Positions 61,764 through 64,000 of a stretch of 64,000 nt of DNA are shown one piece after another. The notes beneath the pieces are model-generated. The model made no database searches. It was given only the letters and a program-made list of their open reading frames with translations, and was not told the DNA's origin. Position 1 is the stretch's first letter; every line of letters begins with the position of its first letter. Location: contig NZ_JAFBFW010000003.1 of assembly GCF_016909495.1 (NCBI RefSeq), forward strand, positions 372,001 to 436,000, in the 5' to 3' direction. Source of the stretch: Pantoea coffeiphila (GTDB lineage: Bacteria > Pseudomonadota > Gammaproteobacteria > Enterobacterales > Enterobacteriaceae). A program made the translations under genes and the position numbers.

Positions 61764-62153
61764 TTATAGTTCGCCGGTCAGGTACTGTGCCACGCCGTTA
61801 CCGAAACTCCAGTCACCTTTCTCATTAGTGATAAAGGTAATCATCACATCTGAAGGCAGGATACCGCAGCTCTCTTTAAACTCGCGGCACAGCTCCGCCA
61901 TAAAGAACTGCTTCTGCTCGCTGCTGCGCGGGCTGGTAAATACCCGCACCATCACCAGATTATCGGTTCGCTGTAAATCCAGACCGGTATCTTCAAATAC
62001 CATCTGGTAACCTTTGTTTTCGTGAACAATCTGGTAGCGATCGCGCTCCGGTACTTTAAATGCTGCCAGCACTGCACGGTGCGCGGCATCAAGCAGCGTT
62101 TTCAGCTCTGACTCGGAACGGCCCTGAATAACATCAAATTGCAGTAATGGCAT
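61764..62153 (-). CDS. Tautomerase-superfamily (MIF/4-oxalocrotonate-like) protein
   Basis: The 129-residue protein has the Pro1 start MPLLQFDVI, the catalytic Pro after Met removal, followed by the two beta-alpha-beta halves of the tautomerase_2 group (GRSESELKTLLDAAHRAVLAAF, SSEQKQFFMAELCREFKES). The substrate is unknown. It lies divergent from a LysR regulator with a 161-bp gap, which suggests that LysR controls it. Confidence 0.85.
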   Translation of the reverse strand: MPLLQFDVIQGRSESELKTLLDAAHRAVLAAFKVPERDRYQIVHENKGYQMVFEDTGLDLQRTDNLVMVRVFTSPRSSEQKQFFMAELCREFKESCGILPSDVMITFITNEKGDWSFGNGVAQYLTGEL

Positions 62154-62314
62154 AATAACCTCGACACTCTCTATTGCTGGTTTTATTGGGCTGGTTCGCT
62201 GTGCTTTTATGGAAAGCTGTCAGCCTCTCCTGCTCGTCTCTGGTGATAAATTTACCCATAAACTCCGTTGGGAAAAAGCGCTATACTTGAATTGATTATT
62301 TACTATAGTGAACA

Positions 62315-63241
62315 ATGTCGATGAAAGAACTAAAGACCGATGCGCTGTGGACGCATCTGCACTGGCTGACGGTGCTGGCCGAGCAGGGGAGTTTTACCGC
62401 CGCGGCCGATCGGCTGGAAGTCAGTAAGGCGGCGATGTCGCAGAAGATTAAAGAGCTTGAGCAGCTGGCGGGTGTACCGCTGGTGACGCGAACCACGCGC
62501 AGCGTACGATTGACCAGCGCGGGTGAAAAGCTGGTTGACGATCTTCGAGCGCCGTTTGCCCAGATCGAACAGAGTTTTTTCAGCGTGCGTGATTCTGCCG
62601 GACCGCTGCGTGGCCTGGTTCGGGTCACTGCACCGGTGGCATTCGCCCGCCAGCAGCTGGTGCCGCATATCACCGCATTTCTCCGCCAGCATCCGCAGGT
62701 CAGGGTACAGCTGGAGGTCTCTGACCGGCTGGTTTCTCTCGCCAGCGAAGGGTTTGATCTGGCTATTCGCCACAGTAACACCCTGCCGGAAACCCACGTC
62801 GCGCTGCCGCTGTGTACGACCCGTGCACTGGTCGTGGCATCACCGGACTATCTGGCACGCTACGGTACACCGGAGACGCCGTCGTCACTGAGCGAGCATC
62901 AGTGCCTGTATTATCCACGCGGCGTGGAACCTCCCCGCTGGAGCTTTCAGCCTCTTTCCGGTGGTGAAAGGTTGGCAGTTAACGTCAGCGGCCCGTTTGC
63001 CACCAATAACAGCGAATCGATCCGCGATGCGGCGCTGGAAGGGTTGGGCATCGCACTGCTGCCGGATTTCAGTGCGCAAGCAGCATTAAAGGAGGGGAAG
63101 CTGATTCAACTGCTGCCAGAGTGGCAAACCGTCGGGGCCTTTGCCGATATGCTGTATGTTGTGCGCCCGTGGTCGGCCCAGGTGCCGCGCGCGGTAAGTG
63201 GCTTTATCCACTGGCTGCGTGAGGCATTTTCCGCCGGGTGA
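62315..63241 (+). CDS. LysR-family transcriptional regulator
   Basis: The 308-residue regulator has the LysR winged helix at residues 14-72 (FTAAADRLEVSKAAMSQKIKELEQLAG, TRTTRSVRLTSAGE) and a periplasmic-binding-protein-like effector domain from about 95 to 300 (LVRVTAPVAFARQQLVPHI, AALEGLGIALLPDF). Start codons at 62315 and 62321 are both possible. It is divergent from the tautomerase gene, the usual LysR-target arrangement. The effector is unknown. Confidence 0.9.
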   Translation: MSMKELKTDALWTHLHWLTVLAEQGSFTAAADRLEVSKAAMSQKIKELEQLAGVPLVTRTTRSVRLTSAGEKLVDDLRAPFAQIEQSFFSVRDSAGPLRGLVRVTAPVAFARQQLVPHITAFLRQHPQVRVQLEVSDRLVSLASEGFDLAIRHSNTLPETHVALPLCTTRALVVASPDYLARYGTPETPSSLSEHQCLYYPRGVEPPRWSFQPLSGGERLAVNVSGPFATNNSESIRDAALEGLGIALLPDFSAQAALKEGKLIQLLPEWQTVGAFADMLYVVRPWSAQVPRAVSGFIHWLREAFSAG

Positions 63242-63406
63242 CGCCTTCATTCTGTTGCCGAAGGTGGGCGATAACGTTGCGACCGGTTGCAGGAAATAGT
63301 TGATCGTCCTCTCAAATAAAATATTTATTTCCTTTTGTGATTTATTGGAAAAATAACTTCATTTATCCTGCAAGCCTTATTTCGTCAAACTTGCCGGAGA
63401 TGTTTT

Positions 63407-63868
63407 ATGTCAGCCATTCCCAGCCTTGAAACGCTGTTACAGCAGGAAGCCACCGTTCGCGTTAGCCAGTTTGATTTTGATACCGCATGGAAAATTGGCT
63501 CTCTGATCCGTGAGCGTGCCGTCAGTGAGAAGATGCCGGTCGCCATTGAAGTGTTCGCGTTTGGACAGGTGTTGTTCAGCACCTCGCTGAGCGGTTCGAG
63601 TGCGGAAAACCTTGAGTGGATTGCACGCAAGCGCCATACCGTCCTGCGCAATGCCCACTCCTCGCTCTACACCCAGGAGCTGAATAAGTCACAGGGCACG
63701 CCGATGTCCGAGATGAACTACATGGACCCTGAGCGTTATACCGACAGCGGCGGCAGCTTCCCGATTTTGCTGGGTAACGGCGGCGTGATAGGCACGGTCA
63801 CCGTCAGCGGTTTGCCTTCTCACGAAGATCACGCGCTGGCCGTCTGGGCCATCCAGCAGGTGCTCTGA
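63407..63868 (+). CDS. UPF0303 / heme-degrading-domain-like family protein
   Basis: The 153-residue protein starts at ATG 63407 after GGAGATG. It matches the UPF0303 group of the HbpS/GlcG-like fold: FDTAWKIGSLIRERAVSEKMPVAIEV, RKRHTVLRNAHSS, and SGGSFPILLGNGGVIGTVTVSGLPSHEDHALAV. Homologues form oligomers and some bind heme-like or small ligands; the function is unknown. No operon partner is certain, although a gene starts 61 bp downstream. Confidence 0.82.
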   Translation: MSAIPSLETLLQQEATVRVSQFDFDTAWKIGSLIRERAVSEKMPVAIEVFAFGQVLFSTSLSGSSAENLEWIARKRHTVLRNAHSSLYTQELNKSQGTPMSEMNYMDPERYTDSGGSFPILLGNGGVIGTVTVSGLPSHEDHALAVWAIQQVL

Positions 63869-63929
63869 ACCCTCATCGTGTAGCCGGATGGACTACCCTT
63901 ATAGTGTGATAAAACTAAGGGGTATCTGT

Positions 63930-64000
63930 ATGCCGCTAACCGATCGCCAGTTTGGCCTGATTGCCGTTGATAAGCAGGGCAGCAATGTCCTGTTTCTCAA
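63930..64000 (+). CDS. Start of an unidentified gene, cut by the window edge
   Basis: An open frame starts at ATG 63930 after AAGGGG and continues past the end (MPLTDRQFGLIAVDKQGSN). Too little is visible to identify the product. The ribosome-binding site and spacing from the UPF0303 gene make a real gene likely. Confidence 0.5.
   Translation, partial: MPLTDRQFGLIAVDKQGSNVLFL

Overview
The window is a 64 kb stretch of the chromosome of a GC-rich member of the Enterobacterales, most likely an Erwinia/Pantoea-type (Erwiniaceae) or Klebsiella-like bacterium. This is inferred from E. coli-like gene families in an E. coli-like order (uxaA, sstT, ygjR ... ygjP, rlmG, fadH), a complete pqq operon, a Klebsiella-type phytase, idn genes, nlpA, ampH and opgB. 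No rRNA, tRNA, CRISPR array, transposase or phage gene was recognised.

Region 1 (1-24.2 kb): the E. coli 69-min backbone (uxaA partial, sstT, ygjR, then ygjP, rlmG, yagU-like, fadH) is interrupted between ygjR and ygjP by about 15 kb of accessory genes. These are a ClC channel with CBS domains and a large organophosphate locus: an AfuABC-like ABC importer with an inositol-monophosphatase-family enzyme, two LacI regulators, a second such phosphatase, a UhpT/GlpT/PgtP-type antiporter and a periplasmic PhyK-like phytase, followed by a GntP-family gluconate permease. The two LacI proteins share a recognition helix, and three similar palindromes (NTGCA-N6-TGCAN) sit before the two operons and the regulator. 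My reading is a phytate/inositol-phosphate or sugar-phosphate scavenging regulon: periplasmic dephosphorylation, import of partly phosphorylated products by two carriers, and cytoplasmic phosphate removal.

Region 2 (24.4-35.7 kb): the idnDOTR L-idonate/5-ketogluconate genes with an IdnR/GntR operator and a CRP site, a renal-dipeptidase homologue, and pqqABCDEF. PQQ-dependent glucose oxidation makes gluconate and ketogluconates, which idn and the GntP permease would take up, so these blocks fit together.

Region 3 (36-45 kb): a Fur-box-preceded operon (ChaN-like lipoprotein, TonB-like protein, secreted S9 oligopeptidase, TonB-dependent receptor) that looks like a heme or peptide-linked iron uptake system. 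It is followed by 1.45 kb of elaborate non-coding repeats (99-bp x3, 8-bp x15, 93-bp x2.4, 115-bp x2.6 and hairpins) and an MFS carrier with its own 6-1-6 Fur-type box.

Region 4 (45-64 kb): a UPF0149 protein; a compact choline TMA-lyase cluster (aldehyde dehydrogenase, cutC, cutD, two SMR transporters) without microcompartment genes in view; a CadC/MarT-like membrane regulator with a FidL-like partner; nlpA; two tandem XRE regulators with identically placed operators; a Ner/Nlp-type regulator; ampH; opgB; a porin; a tautomerase divergent from a LysR regulator; a UPF0303 protein; and a gene running off the right edge. Base composition is visibly AT-richer around the cut cluster, which suggests acquisition.
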